Shown here: positions 1-8,907 of the stretch, one piece after another
Layout: each line of letters opens with the position of its first letter
How positions within the stretch are numbered: the stretch's first letter is position 1
Assembly (NCBI RefSeq): GCF_002788215.1
Contig: NZ_CP024845.1
Coordinates: 496,001 to 560,000, forward strand
DNA: 64,000 bases
Direction of reading: 5' to 3'
Source: Halohasta litchfieldiae
Lineage (GTDB): Archaea; Halobacteriota; Halobacteria; Halobacteriales; Haloferacaceae
Notes under the pieces: generated by a model
Told to the model about the DNA's origin: nothing
The model's database searches: none
The model's input: only the letters and a program-made list of their open reading frames with translations
Program-made: the position numbers and the translations under genes

Positions 1-1
1 A

Positions 2-88
2 ACCCTCCAACAGATCTACGAGACCATCTCCGACAAGCCCGAGAAGATGGTCAAGTACGAGAACGCCCCCCGACCGGACGAAGCCTAA
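2..88 (+). CDS. 3' end of an unidentified gene cut by the window edge
   Basis: An open frame runs from the window edge to a TAA at 86-88 and encodes 28 residues ending APRPDEA. Codon use is typical of haloarchaeal coding sequence. Too little remains to name a family. The gene reads toward the next small gene and the origin region. Confidence 0.5.
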   Translation, partial: TLQQIYETISDKPEKMVKYENAPRPDEA

Positions 89-150
89 CTCCTGCAGGAC
101 CGGCTCCGTATCAGTACTCGATCACCGTTCGATTTCGTATTCAGCCGCTG

Positions 151-193
151 CTTAACCAACAAAACTATGCAGTCGGCCGCTGTGTTGGTTAAC
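151..193 (+). promoter_or_regulatory. Paired motif CTTAACCAACAAAA-N19-GTTGGTTAAC
   Basis: The left half CTTAACCAACAAAA (151-164) and right half GTTGGTTAAC (184-193) contain the inverted core TTAACCAAC/GTTGGTTAA. They sit just before the preferred start of the gene at 209. The same two halves with the same 19-base spacer recur in inverted orientation at 30207-30250. This suggests a protein-binding site or element-end sequence; the role is inferred. Confidence 0.5.
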
Positions 194-208
194 ACGAGGC
201 GACCGCTG

Positions 209-532
209 ATGTCCTACGAGCCACCGACGCCACCAGCAGAACTTCCGACAGAGACCGTCGACATACTCAACGGATTCTCTCCAGACCAACTCCAAGACAT
301 TGCCCGCTACGCCGAGGCACTGGCCGAGCACAAAGGTCGCAGGGCCCGCCTCGAGGAGGAGTCAGATGACGACGAGATCGAGGAACGGCCGGACGACCTT
401 CCAGATAATGTTCCGACGAAGGCCACGATTACGATCAAGGAGATCAACGACAATCGCTACTACTACTGGCAGTGGCGGGAGGGAGACAAAATCAAGTCCA
501 AATATAAAGGTCCAGTCAAATCCAACGATTAG
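209..532 (+). CDS. Small acidic protein, DUF6788-like
   Basis: The 107-residue product has a proline-rich N-terminus, a highly acidic middle (EEESDDDEIEE) and a compact C-terminal module, TITIKEINDNRYYYWQWREG, that I associate with small haloarchaeal DUF6788-like proteins. The aromatic, basic tail suggests nucleic-acid or protein contact, but no enzymatic motif is visible. I prefer the ATG at 209 over one at 167, because the earlier start would place the paired motif 151-193 inside the gene. It lies just upstream of the origin-like repeats and orc gene, which hints at a replicon-linked role. The function is unknown. Confidence 0.65.
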   Translation: MSYEPPTPPAELPTETVDILNGFSPDQLQDIARYAEALAEHKGRRARLEEESDDDEIEERPDDLPDNVPTKATITIKEINDNRYYYWQWREGDKIKSKYKGPVKSND

Positions 533-593
533 GGACTTCCGTGTGCGATATGAAATCTGCCATAAACACCGACAATAAGGGTAGAGAAGGGTG

Positions 594-685
594 TTTTTCA
601 CATCTATGACGGGGAGTGTGGGATGAGAAGTTACACTTCGATGCCGGGGTGTCAGACGCACAGCTTACACTTCGACGACGGGGAG
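594..685 (+). repeat. Three origin-recognition-box-like repeats upstream of orc1/cdc6
   Basis: Three same-orientation repeats occur at about 594-616, 631-650 and 665-685. Each has a TTACAC(T/A)TCGA-type core followed by a G run, for example TTACACTTCGATGCCGGGGT. They match the downstream repeats at 2316-2541 and 2876-2900. This is the ORB layout seen near haloarchaeal orc1/cdc6 genes. They could serve origin binding, autoregulation of the orc promoter, or both. Confidence 0.7.
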
Positions 686-824
686 GCCCTCAACCAATAT
701 ACATCGGTGTTGGTTCTAACCCAGATATATAGAACCGTAGAATACGGGTGATAGATTGGCCTTATCTAGTGTATAAACATCGACGTAGGTTAACCTTTTT
801 AGTACTCCGGCGTACAGAAGCCGT

Positions 825-2285
825 ATGGCCGGTGGTGATCAGAATGGGGCGGATCAATCTACCCTTGATGAAAGAACTCATTCTAGAGACGACGACGAAC
901 AAATAGAAGCCGCTCACGAGGGCCCTACCGGAGACACGATGCTAGATCAAGATGGAGTGGCTGCTGAAGATAATACCCAGCGGTCAATCCGGGATATGCT
1001 CGATGATGAGGGGGAGGCATCGGTTTTCGTCAATCGGGATCTCGTTGAGCCAGATACGATTATCGATGAAGAGAGGATTGTCGGGCGCGACGATCAACTC
1101 GAATCTGTTGTCTCATTTTTGAAACCGACGCTTCAGGGAAATCGTCCTCCAAATATGCTGCTGTATGGTCCTGCTGGGACAGGGAAATCCCTCATCATTG
1201 GAGCAGTCACACAACAAATCATCGAACTCTGTCAATCGAAGGGCGAACGTTTCGGTGTGGTCGACATCAACTGCCAGCCAATCAATACGCTCGATCAAGC
1301 CGTCTACGATCTCGTTCAGACTGTCGCGAAAGACGTCGGTGCAGAGGTCGGTGTCCCTGAGACAGGTGTATCTACGAAGCGGAAGTACCGACGCCTGTAT
1401 GAACTCATCAATGAACACTACGACTCGGTTATTTTCATCCTCGACGAGATTGACCTGCTAGTCGGTCGACGAGCAAATGATGAGCCAGCGTACTCGAAAC
1501 TTTTGTACCAGCTATCGCGAGCGAGTAACACGAATGAGATTGAAGGCCGCGTGTCGGTTGCGGCGCTGACCAACGACCCGAAGTTCATGGAGGACATCGA
1601 TGGTCGTGCCGAGAGTTCGTTCAATCCTCGAGACATCTACTTTCCTGACTACGATGCTACGCAGCTGCGCGAAATACTCCAAAACCGACGTGACGCATTC
1701 CGCCAGGATGCACTCAAAGATGATGTGATTCCACTCGTTGCGGCGTTTGCGGCACAAAGCCACGGTGATGCCCGGAAGGCAATTGATCTGTTCCGTGGCG
1801 CTGGAGATCTCACAGATGAGCGAGACGATAGCAGAGTTACCGAAGATCACGTCCGTGAGTCTCAAGAGGAAATCGACAAAGATCGCTCGCTGAAACTCGT
1901 AGAGGGATTGACGACACAGAAAAAAATCTCACTGTACGCTACGGCTGCTGTTGCCTGTCACTCGAATCGATCACGAAGTTCAGTTCCGAGTCCTGTTGGC
2001 TTCAAAGTCTACCAGTGGGTGACCAATGAACTCGATGCAGACCAGATGACTCGCGAAACCTACGTCAAGTATGTCAAAGAACTCTCTACGTATGGTCTTA
2101 TCTCGACCTCTCGGAAGAGTCGAGGGCGTGGCGGTGGAATGTATATGGAGTTTACTTTCACTGGAGATCCCGCAGCGATGATGAACCGAATCGTCGACGA
2201 CACTCGATTGGAAGCAATATCCAATCAAAAAGAATTGCTCCGATCTGTTGTCAACTCACAGCTCAAAGAATTTCACAATCAGTAG
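825..2285 (+). CDS. Orc1/Cdc6 family replication initiator (AAA+ ATPase)
   Basis: The 486-residue product is an archaeal Orc1/Cdc6 initiator that binds origin-recognition boxes and loads the replicative helicase. After an acidic, poorly conserved N-terminus of about 65 residues it has Walker A GPAGTGKS (about 115-122) and Walker B ILDEID (about 204-210). An AAA+ lid and a C-terminal winged-helix region (about 390-475) follow, giving normal family length. Repeats of one family flank the gene on both sides, so it probably acts on its own adjacent origin. AT-rich sequence with TATA-like tracts lies at 690-820. Its neighbours are polymerase remnants, so it may belong to an integrated secondary replicon and not to the main chromosomal origin. 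The family call is firm; the replicon assignment is inference. Confidence 0.93.
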   Translation: MAGGDQNGADQSTLDERTHSRDDDEQIEAAHEGPTGDTMLDQDGVAAEDNTQRSIRDMLDDEGEASVFVNRDLVEPDTIIDEERIVGRDDQLESVVSFLKPTLQGNRPPNMLLYGPAGTGKSLIIGAVTQQIIELCQSKGERFGVVDINCQPINTLDQAVYDLVQTVAKDVGAEVGVPETGVSTKRKYRRLYELINEHYDSVIFILDEIDLLVGRRANDEPAYSKLLYQLSRASNTNEIEGRVSVAALTNDPKFMEDIDGRAESSFNPRDIYFPDYDATQLREILQNRRDAFRQDALKDDVIPLVAAFAAQSHGDARKAIDLFRGAGDLTDERDDSRVTEDHVRESQEEIDKDRSLKLVEGLTTQKKISLYATAAVACHSNRSRSSVPSPVGFKVYQWVTNELDADQMTRETYVKYVKELSTYGLISTSRKSRGRGGGMYMEFTFTGDPAAMMNRIVDDTRLEAISNQKELLRSVVNSQLKEFHNQ

Positions 2286-2933
2286 GGGGTCGACGCCGTG
2301 GAGGTTCTTGAGCCCCTCCCCCCATCATCGATGTGTAAAGAGGACTGTGTCCATACGTTTCTCTGAAGACCCTCCCCCCGTCATCGATGTGTAAAGACAC
2401 GTATCAAAATCAACGAATCATAACTGACGAGAGATGAGTGAGAAACAGAAGATGTAGCTCATTATACCTACTCAAATCCGTGAATGAATACTGTGTTTAG
2501 ACGATCTCGTGAACACCCACCCCCCGTCATCGATGTGTAAATAATAGTCGAAGGGAGGGGATCAAACACGGAATGACAGACTCAGTCGACAATAGGAGCC
2601 GCAAGGATAACGATATCAGGACGAACAGTCGGTTTGACGCTATCGACAAGAAAACAGACTAATACTCGGTTAGTCGGAGACAGTTTCCTCCTAACCTCGT
2701 AATTAGATCCACTACGGGTTTGGTTTATACGCTTACTACATAAATCTTCCTTAAATCAAAGAAGGACGTGAGTTAGTATATGGTTCGGAGGTTTGAGAGC
2801 TTCTCTCGCCTATTTACCCGGTTTCTCGCCTGTTATTACGTTCTTCACGTTCGAACCCCCACTCCCCTCGCAGGGTTTTACACATCGATGACGGGGGGAG
2901 GGAGTGGGGTCACATCTTCTGTGAAACTAATTA
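2286..2933. other. Replication origin candidate: AT-rich segment between inverted ORB-like repeats
   Basis: Three repeats in reverse orientation (2316-2339, 2372-2395, 2517-2541) face one in forward orientation (2876-2900); the core is TTACACATCGATGACGGGG. About 330 bp lie between the facing sets, with AT-rich tracts around 2640-2790 suitable for unwinding. The G runs point outward on both sides. No gene is seen inside. Inverted boxes flanking an AT-rich element next to orc1/cdc6 match known archaeal origins. Confidence 0.75.
2316..2541 (-). repeat. Three reverse-oriented ORB-like repeats
   Basis: Near-identical copies lie at 2316-2339, 2372-2395 and 2517-2541. They share the plus-strand core CATCGATGTGTAAA preceded by a run of six or more C. 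The matching forward copy is at 2876-2900. Confidence 0.75.
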
Positions 2934-3699
2934 CTACTGTCTGTCTATTGTGAATGTCGTCAAATCCGTCTTCTGAGTCTCTGCAAGTTCCCGTCGGATA
3001 TCTGTTCGGTCCCACCCAAGCGGTGAGAGGACACTTTCGACAGCTCGGACGAGTTGTGTCTCGTAGTACGACGGATCATACGTCTCGACATCCTCGTGTC
3101 CAAGAGCCACACGATCTCGTCCAGGCGAGTTCCTGGATCGGCTTCTTCGAGCGCGACACAAGGTCGAGGACGCCGTCGAGGTTCGTCTTGCCGTAGAAGA
3201 ACGTGTTCGACTCGTCGATGATCGCGCGACCGGGCACGTTGTACCGCGCCGGCGAGTGGCCGACGCGACCGTAGCTTGAGTACGTCGACCGACTCGCGAG
3301 CTGCTGGTAGCCGACATCGGACCACCGACTCAGCGTAAAGTCCTCGATGCCTGCACTCGTAGCCATCTCATATAAGGTGGGAATGGTCTGGCTCGTTGAG
3401 CAGACGAGAATGTCTGGATTACAGTCGTCGACCGCTGCCTCGACGGCTGTCAGAATCTCTGCTGGTGAGCCAGTGACGGTGTTGCCACCAACGGACAGTT
3501 CGGTGTACATCTCACCGCTGGTTTCAGTCATCGGGACGCTGAGCCGAAGCTTCGACAGGTCGCTCGCTGGCATTGGGTCAATCCCGCTTTCTAGACAGTA
3601 GCGGAACTCCCGCGAAAAGTCGACACTGATGCATTGGTTGCTGTTATAATCCGTGAACACGGAGCCCTGGATCGAGCGTACAAACGGTGTTCTACGCAA
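2934..3699 (-). pseudogene. Internally deleted family-B DNA polymerase remnant
   Basis: Two frames join into one damaged gene. The first part (3699 down to about 3135) reads as the N-terminal to middle part of haloarchaeal PolB, with stretches such as ISVDFSREFRYCLE, RSTYSSYGRVGHSPARYNV and DESNTFFYGKTNLDGVLDL. After QELAW the frame jumps to the extreme C-terminus (RDRVALGHEDVETYDPSYYE to the stop at 2934). The palm and catalytic motifs are therefore gone and the join is out of frame. The same C-terminus occurs in the remnant at 22372-22881. Its 3' end is about 35 bp from the ORB-like repeat at 2876-2900, suggesting polymerase and origin once formed one replication module. Confidence 0.8.
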
Positions 3700-3897
3700 T
3701 CAAAGAGGTGGAAGCTGCGGTTCACCGGAGCTTCTCCCTCATCTGGAGTCAGTTCAGCACACGATCCCTGGGCCAACGCAGATCGACGAATCCGGAACGA
3801 TCTGTTCAGGGTTCAAAAGTCGAGTGATTCGCAGGGAGTGTTGAATCGCCGAACCGTTCTCTCCGGTGGGATCACTGCTGAATCAACGGATCCACGA

Positions 3898-6800
3898 TCA
3901 CCGAAATAGCTCTTGGATCCTTTCGAAAACGACTGCCGGGTCGACTAGGACGCCACTGAACAGGGCGGCGATGATAACAACCACGACCTTGCCGTAGCGG
4001 CTGATCAACACCCGCGTTGAGGTCGGCAGTTGGGCACGAACAATGGGGAGTGCCATCACGCCAAGGAAAATTCCCAGTCCACCGGCAAAGACGTTGGTTT
4101 CGAGGTTCGTCGTCCCGATGTAGATGATTATCAGCCCGGCGGTGTAGCTGAGAATTTTGCCTTTCTGGAGCCAGAGCCGGTCGACGAACCCGGTTCGAGT
4201 GCCCTCATCGAGTTCGTCTTCAGATACTTCAGTGTCGATCTCCTCGTCGTCGGTTGTGTCCGGGTCGACTGTCTCACCGGATGTCTGGTCGTCGTCGGTA
4301 CCTGCGTCGTCTGGGTCTGCTGTCGTCTCGTTCATTGATTCGTCGTCCTCGTGGGTCAGCTCGGCGACAGTGATATCGATATCAGTCGAATCGGTCTCAC
4401 AGTCGATCGTAAAGCCGAGTGTTTTGCCGGCGTCGGCGAGTGAGGTCTGATACTCTAAGACCACCGAGTGGGCTGTGTGGGCCGGGATATCGAGGGTGGC
4501 TGAATCCTCAGCCTCGTTGAGTGTGAGTGTGACTACCCTTGCACCCGGAATATCCCCTTTGTTTTCGATTGTCACGTCGATAGCGATCGTCTCACCAGCG
4601 GCCACGTCGCTGTCGGTTTCGTCGTCTGTATCATCATCGTTGTCGGCGAGTGTGACCGAACCAACGACGAACGCCGCCTGCTCGGGTTCAGACAACAGGA
4701 AGCCAGCCGTTCCCGGCATAGCCGCGACAGCCTTGGCGACGCTGGCCGGTGCGGCAGCCACAAACAGTTCGGTGCGTGAGACCAGCACGACCGCGACATA
4801 CGACCCGATGGCGGCCGCACCGCCACCGAGTACTCGCGTCGGCGTCAAGAACGGCACCGACTGGATGGCCTCTGTCTCGTCGTCCTCTTCGGTCGGTGGC
4901 TCGCTGGATCCGTCGGCCCCAGACGACGGTGGGGACGAGTCCGCTGGCTCGTCTTCGTCTTCAGGAGTCTCTTCGGGTTCAGGGTCGTCTTCGGGTTCAG
5001 GGTCGTCTGACGAGGACGACGAGGACGAAGAAGATGAAGAGCCAGTAGTCGAGGGTGAACTCACCGACAACGAGATGGAAGCATCGAACCCGCTGGCTTC
5101 AGCCGAAATCACCGTCGACCCCGAATCAACGGCCGTGACCTCGCCGCCGTCATCGACAGTCGCAACCGAGCTATCGCTGCTCAAATACGCCGCTGGCTCG
5201 GTGGCCGTTTGTGTCGAGTCGTCCGACAACGAGAGCGTAACCGTCGACATGGCGGTGTCGTCGGTGTCGATATCGGTCCCGCTCAACGAGAGCGTGTAGT
5301 CGTCGACGCGCCAGACGTGGAGGGGATAGCCGTCGGTGGCGATCCAGACCGGGTTGAACGAGAGATTCGTGTTTTCTGTCGCCGCCGATCCCTGCAGTTG
5401 GCTCGTTGTGAGACCGGTGATGCCGTCGTCCGGGCCGTCGCCGACAGCCGCCGAAACGCCGCTGGTCGACGAATCGAAGTACGAATCGTCGACAGTGACG
5501 CCTGTAGCGACACGACCGGCGAACGAACCATTGGTAGCGTTGCCATCAACATCGCCGACTGAGAACGAAGTCGACATAGCAACTGTTGATGCCGTATCAG
5601 TTATTTCTCCGGCAAGCCCGCCAACATACTCATGACCAGTGACATTACCATGCGCTGAAGAGTTTCGGGTTGGCCCGTTAGTAGAACCAACCAACCCACC
5701 GATGTTCTGGCCAGAGGTATCATTCCCAATCACATCACCAGTCGCAAACGATCGGAAGATGTCACTTTCTGTCTTACCGACCAGCCCGCCGACATTCATC
5801 TCACCGCTGACAGTCCCTCTCGCGGACGAATCGGTAATAACAGCGAAAGCAGAGCCACTACCGAGAAGTCCACCGACGTTGTCACTTCGAACAGCATCGA
5901 TAGAAACGTTTGCGGTAGAATTCGAAATCTCGTCAGAATCTTGGTCCCCGGACGCAGATCCGACAAGCCCACCGACACTTCCACCATCGGTTACAGAGAC
6001 GGTTCCGGTTGCGTGAGAGTCGGCGATTTGTCCGCCCGATGAAAGAACACCAACAAATCCTCCAATAGAACCACCGCCATCATCCGCTGAGACATTTCCG
6101 TCTACCGTTGACTGAGTAATGTTTCCGGCATTCTCCCCAACGAAACCACCGATCGAACTTGCGTTTCCTTCACCGGGTGACCGATTACCTTGTACAACTG
6201 TAGAGACCTGGACATCGGAAATCGAGCCCTGATTAGCTCCCGCGAGCGTACCAACATCTCGATTCCCCGACACTGTCGCGTCCGTTAGTGTAACGTTTGA
6301 AATCGTGCCTGTAGAGCCAATGCTGCCAAACAACCCAACATTTGATGCAGTCGACCGATTGATCGTGAGATCACTGATCGTATGATTATCACCATCGAAC
6401 GAGCCGCTGAAATCGGAGTTGTTGGCAATCGGCTCGAAACCGGCTCCATCGTTCCACTCCGCGGTCTCGCTCAGATCAACAGACTCCGACAGCGTGTAGT
6501 TCGCAGCGAGGTCGACGGTGATCGCCTGGAGGCCGTAGGAATCCTCGATGTGATACGGGTTCTGTTCCGTGCCATCACCGGTCGACTCGGCGACAAACTG
6601 CCACGTCAACGCCGGATAGCTTTCGGTCGGAATCCAGTGATCGTAGAACGCAAAGCCATCCATGGTGCCGTCGACGGTGGCGTTGTTACCGGTCAGTTGG
6701 GCGGTTGTCAGACCGGTGCCACCGTAAGATGTCGCTTGGCCGGTCGACTCGGTATCCCAGTAGGAGTCGACGACATTGCCACCGTTAGTGCCGACCAGCC

Positions 6801-7515
6801 CGCCAGCATCGGTCGCCAAGCCGCTTTCGTCGACCCTGCCGACGGCATACGAGGTGCGTATCTCGCCGGTAGTGGCGGTTTGGCCGACCAGTCCACCGAC
6901 AAACGAGCCGCCGTCGACCGAGCTGTTGGCATACGAGTTCGTTACGGTCCCACGCAGGTGACCGACCAATCCACCGGCAGTATCGGATCCGTCGACGGTG
7001 CCGGTGACAGACGAGTTGGAGACCGTCCCACTCATGTTACCGACCAGCCCCCCGACGAAAATGTCGGCACCGACGGATGCGTTCCCAACGATGCTAACAC
7101 TGTCAAGACCGACCCGTTCGATCTCTGCACCGTCAGCAGAACCGAACAGTCCAACGGCGTCATCAGTGGTCTGATTGATATACAGCCCCGAAATCGTCTG
7201 CTCGCGCCCGTCGAACGAACCGGTAAACGGGTCGGTCGAATTTCCGATCGGCTCGAACCCCGCCCCGCCGTTCCACGCCGAGGTATTGCTCGCGTCGATA
7301 CTCGACGTCAGCGTGTAGTTCGCACTCAGATTCCCGGTTATGGCTTGGAGTTCCGAACTGTTGCCGATCTGGTAGGGATCCGATTCGGTTCCGTTCCCCG
7401 CTAAATCCGTCTCCGGATCGAGGTCGACGAGCGGCTCGGCAGCCGCCACCCCTGAACACAGCGTCAGCCCAACGACGACGGCGAAGATGGCATACCAGCA
7501 GCCTCGGCGACTCAT
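3898..7515 (-). CDS. Large GLUG-repeat surface protein with C-terminal membrane segments
   Basis: The 1205-residue product starts with a signal peptide (basic RRGCWY, then a hydrophobic run ending near AAAEP). Residues of about 30-730 hold many repeats with the GGLVG/GGFVG core of the GLUG motif, expected to form an extended beta-solenoid. Two blocks containing WNxGAGFEPI start the two halves. A Big_2-like Ig segment (about 745-820) follows, then a long Ser stretch and an acidic Pro-rich linker. Next come a hydrophobic region, a CARDB-like beta domain and two membrane segments near the C-terminus. This suggests a cell-surface adhesin or structural protein anchored by its C-terminus. The start codon lies inside a strong RNA dyad (7497-7577). 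Confidence 0.8.
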   Translation of the reverse strand: MSRRGCWYAIFAVVVGLTLCSGVAAAEPLVDLDPETDLAGNGTESDPYQIGNSSELQAITGNLSANYTLTSSIDASNTSAWNGGAGFEPIGNSTDPFTGSFDGREQTISGLYINQTTDDAVGLFGSADGAEIERVGLDSVSIVGNASVGADIFVGGLVGNMSGTVSNSSVTGTVDGSDTAGGLVGHLRGTVTNSYANSSVDGGSFVGGLVGQTATTGEIRTSYAVGRVDESGLATDAGGLVGTNGGNVVDSYWDTESTGQATSYGGTGLTTAQLTGNNATVDGTMDGFAFYDHWIPTESYPALTWQFVAESTGDGTEQNPYHIEDSYGLQAITVDLAANYTLSESVDLSETAEWNDGAGFEPIANNSDFSGSFDGDNHTISDLTINRSTASNVGLFGSIGSTGTISNVTLTDATVSGNRDVGTLAGANQGSISDVQVSTVVQGNRSPGEGNASSIGGFVGENAGNITQSTVDGNVSADDGGGSIGGFVGVLSSGGQIADSHATGTVSVTDGGSVGGLVGSASGDQDSDEISNSTANVSIDAVRSDNVGGLLGSGSAFAVITDSSARGTVSGEMNVGGLVGKTESDIFRSFATGDVIGNDTSGQNIGGLVGSTNGPTRNSSAHGNVTGHEYVGGLAGEITDTASTVAMSTSFSVGDVDGNATNGSFAGRVATGVTVDDSYFDSSTSGVSAAVGDGPDDGITGLTTSQLQGSAATENTNLSFNPVWIATDGYPLHVWRVDDYTLSLSGTDIDTDDTAMSTVTLSLSDDSTQTATEPAAYLSSDSSVATVDDGGEVTAVDSGSTVISAEASGFDASISLSVSSPSTTGSSSSSSSSSSSDDPEPEDDPEPEETPEDEDEPADSSPPSSGADGSSEPPTEEDDETEAIQSVPFLTPTRVLGGGAAAIGSYVAVVLVSRTELFVAAAPASVAKAVAAMPGTAGFLLSEPEQAAFVVGSVTLADNDDDTDDETDSDVAAGETIAIDVTIENKGDIPGARVVTLTLNEAEDSATLDIPAHTAHSVVLEYQTSLADAGKTLGFTIDCETDSTDIDITVAELTHEDDESMNETTADPDDAGTDDDQTSGETVDPDTTDDEEIDTEVSEDELDEGTRTGFVDRLWLQKGKILSYTAGLIIIYIGTTNLETNVFAGGLGIFLGVMALPIVRAQLPTSTRVLISRYGKVVVVIIAALFSGVLVDPAVVFERIQELFR

Positions 7516-7577
7516 TGACCACCACAGTCCCGTCGACTGGTGGTCTTCGCTGCCAGCAGCCGTCCCCCGAGGCTGCT
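7497..7577 (-). promoter_or_regulatory. Nested dyad enclosing the start codon of the GLUG gene
   Basis: In the minus-strand mRNA AGCAGCCTCGG (7577-7567) pairs perfectly with CCGAGGCTGCT (7507-7497), which lies in the first codons. Between them GACCACCA (7545-7538) pairs with TGGTGGTC (7524-7517), immediately before the ATG at 7515. The initiation codon would sit inside an 11-bp outer stem. Translational control is inferred. The rest of the gap to 7835 holds no gene that I can see. Confidence 0.5.
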
Positions 7578-7835
7578 AGCCAAGGGTGACAAATAGAATT
7601 GCACGTCTTTTTCGGGTCTGTCGTTCCAGGAGTGATTAGCGATGGGGTTCATGGGTTGTCGACCAGTAGCGGTGTCCACCGAGAATACTGCAGACGATCC
7701 AGACTACCGTTCTTATGTGACTGTCTCAGACGGAGTAAATATAGCCAATACCAGCGCATAGTGGTATCGAGAAATCGTGCGGTAGAAGGCTAGAGGGTCG
7801 CGATATCTGGCTTATTGCGAAGGAATATTATATCC

Positions 7836-7853
7836 TGCTACTATGTGGTAGCA
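7836..7853 (+). promoter_or_regulatory. Palindrome TGCTAC-N6-GTAGCA at the K+ channel start
   Basis: Perfect 6-bp arms flank TATGTG, just downstream of an AT-rich TATA-like tract (about 7825-7835) and two bases before the ATG at 7855. It shares GGTAGCAAAT with the region before the gene at 50853. It is probably an operator. Confidence 0.45.
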
Positions 7854-7854
7854 A

Positions 7855-8907
7855 ATGGATTATATCTCGTTGCGAGAACGAACGCGCCAGTTGGTCGACC
7901 CAACGCACACTGGTGGGGGTGGACAGCTCTTTAATTGGGTCATTATGTGTGTCATTCTTCTGAATGTCCTTGCGGTAATGTTTGAGACAGTCGACTCGAT
8001 ATATGCAGCCTACAGCACGCAGTTTTTCCTGTTGGAAACGGTCTCGGTCGCTGTTTTTACCATCGAGTATCTGGCTCGAATCTGGAGTGCCGTCGAAGCC
8101 GGCGAACCCTACGAGCGACCGATTGTGGGTCGACTGCGGTATGCCACGCGGCCACTGTTGCTGTTTGATCTCATCGCCATCGCGCCGTTTTATATTACAA
8201 TGTTAGGCGGAGTCTCGGATCTCCGGTTTCTGCGTGCGCTCCGCTTGATGCGGTTTCTCCGTCTGTTCCGACTCGTTCGGTACAGCGAGTCGATGCAAGC
8301 CTTCGGGCGGGCGTTCTATCTCAAACGCGGCCAGCTCGTCGTGGCCATGTCCGGCAATCTAATTTTGTTGGTCGTTTCCTCCTCGCTGATGTATTTTGCC
8401 GAACACGCTGCTCAGCCCGAGGCATTCCCCTCGATTCCGGGGACTATGTGGTGGGGAATTGTCACCCTCACAACTGTTGGCTACGGTGATGTCACACCCA
8501 TTACGCCGCTGGGCCAGGTCATCGGCAGTGTGGTCGCAATTCTCGGAATCGGGCTGTTCGCCCTCCCGGCATCGATCATGGCGTCCGGGTTTATCGAGAG
8601 CTCGTCGTACGAAACCGGTCACTGTCCCGACTGCGGACACGAGATCGACTGGGGATCGGACATTAGTGGCAGTGGGCCTGCCTACGACGTAACGAGCCGG
8701 GTTCGAATCGATATTACACGGGAGAGTGTCCTCGACTACGACTACCACGGACTCCACGGCATTGTCGTCGACCACGACCCGACGGTCGACGAATACCTGA
8801 TCGAATTAGACGAGTCGGGCGAACGGATCACCGCGACGTGGAAAGACCTCCGAAGCCCGCTGGCGGCTGACCGTAGCGAGCGCCGTTCGACGGCTCCCTC
8901 TATCTGA
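7855..8907 (+). CDS. Voltage-gated potassium channel
   Basis: This 350-residue membrane protein has the six-segment Kv layout. S1-S3 span about 25-120. An arginine-rich S4 lies at about 123-148, with Arg every three or four positions (LRALRLMRFLRLFRLVR). S5, a pore helix and the selectivity filter TVGYGD (207-212) follow, then S6. The filter specifies K+ selectivity, so the protein would set or respond to membrane potential in a cell that keeps molar internal K+. The C-terminal domain of about 95 residues is soluble and contains one CPDC pair (257-260), half of a zinc knuckle. Its 3' end overlaps the convergent response-regulator gene by 8 bp. A palindrome lies directly before the start. Confidence 0.92.
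   Translation: MDYISLRERTRQLVDPTHTGGGGQLFNWVIMCVILLNVLAVMFETVDSIYAAYSTQFFLLETVSVAVFTIEYLARIWSAVEAGEPYERPIVGRLRYATRPLLLFDLIAIAPFYITMLGGVSDLRFLRALRLMRFLRLFRLVRYSESMQAFGRAFYLKRGQLVVAMSGNLILLVVSSSLMYFAEHAAQPEAFPSIPGTMWWGIVTLTTVGYGDVTPITPLGQVIGSVVAILGIGLFALPASIMASGFIESSSYETGHCPDCGHEIDWGSDISGSGPAYDVTSRVRIDITRESVLDYDYHGLHGIVVDHDPTVDEYLIELDESGERITATWKDLRSPLAADRSERRSTAPSI

Noticed and set aside
4475-5299. Long plus-strand open frames inside the GLUG gene
   Set aside because: They are antisense to the surface protein; their Ser/Val-rich product is the mirror of its acidic Ser/Thr-rich codons, with no start signal or family.
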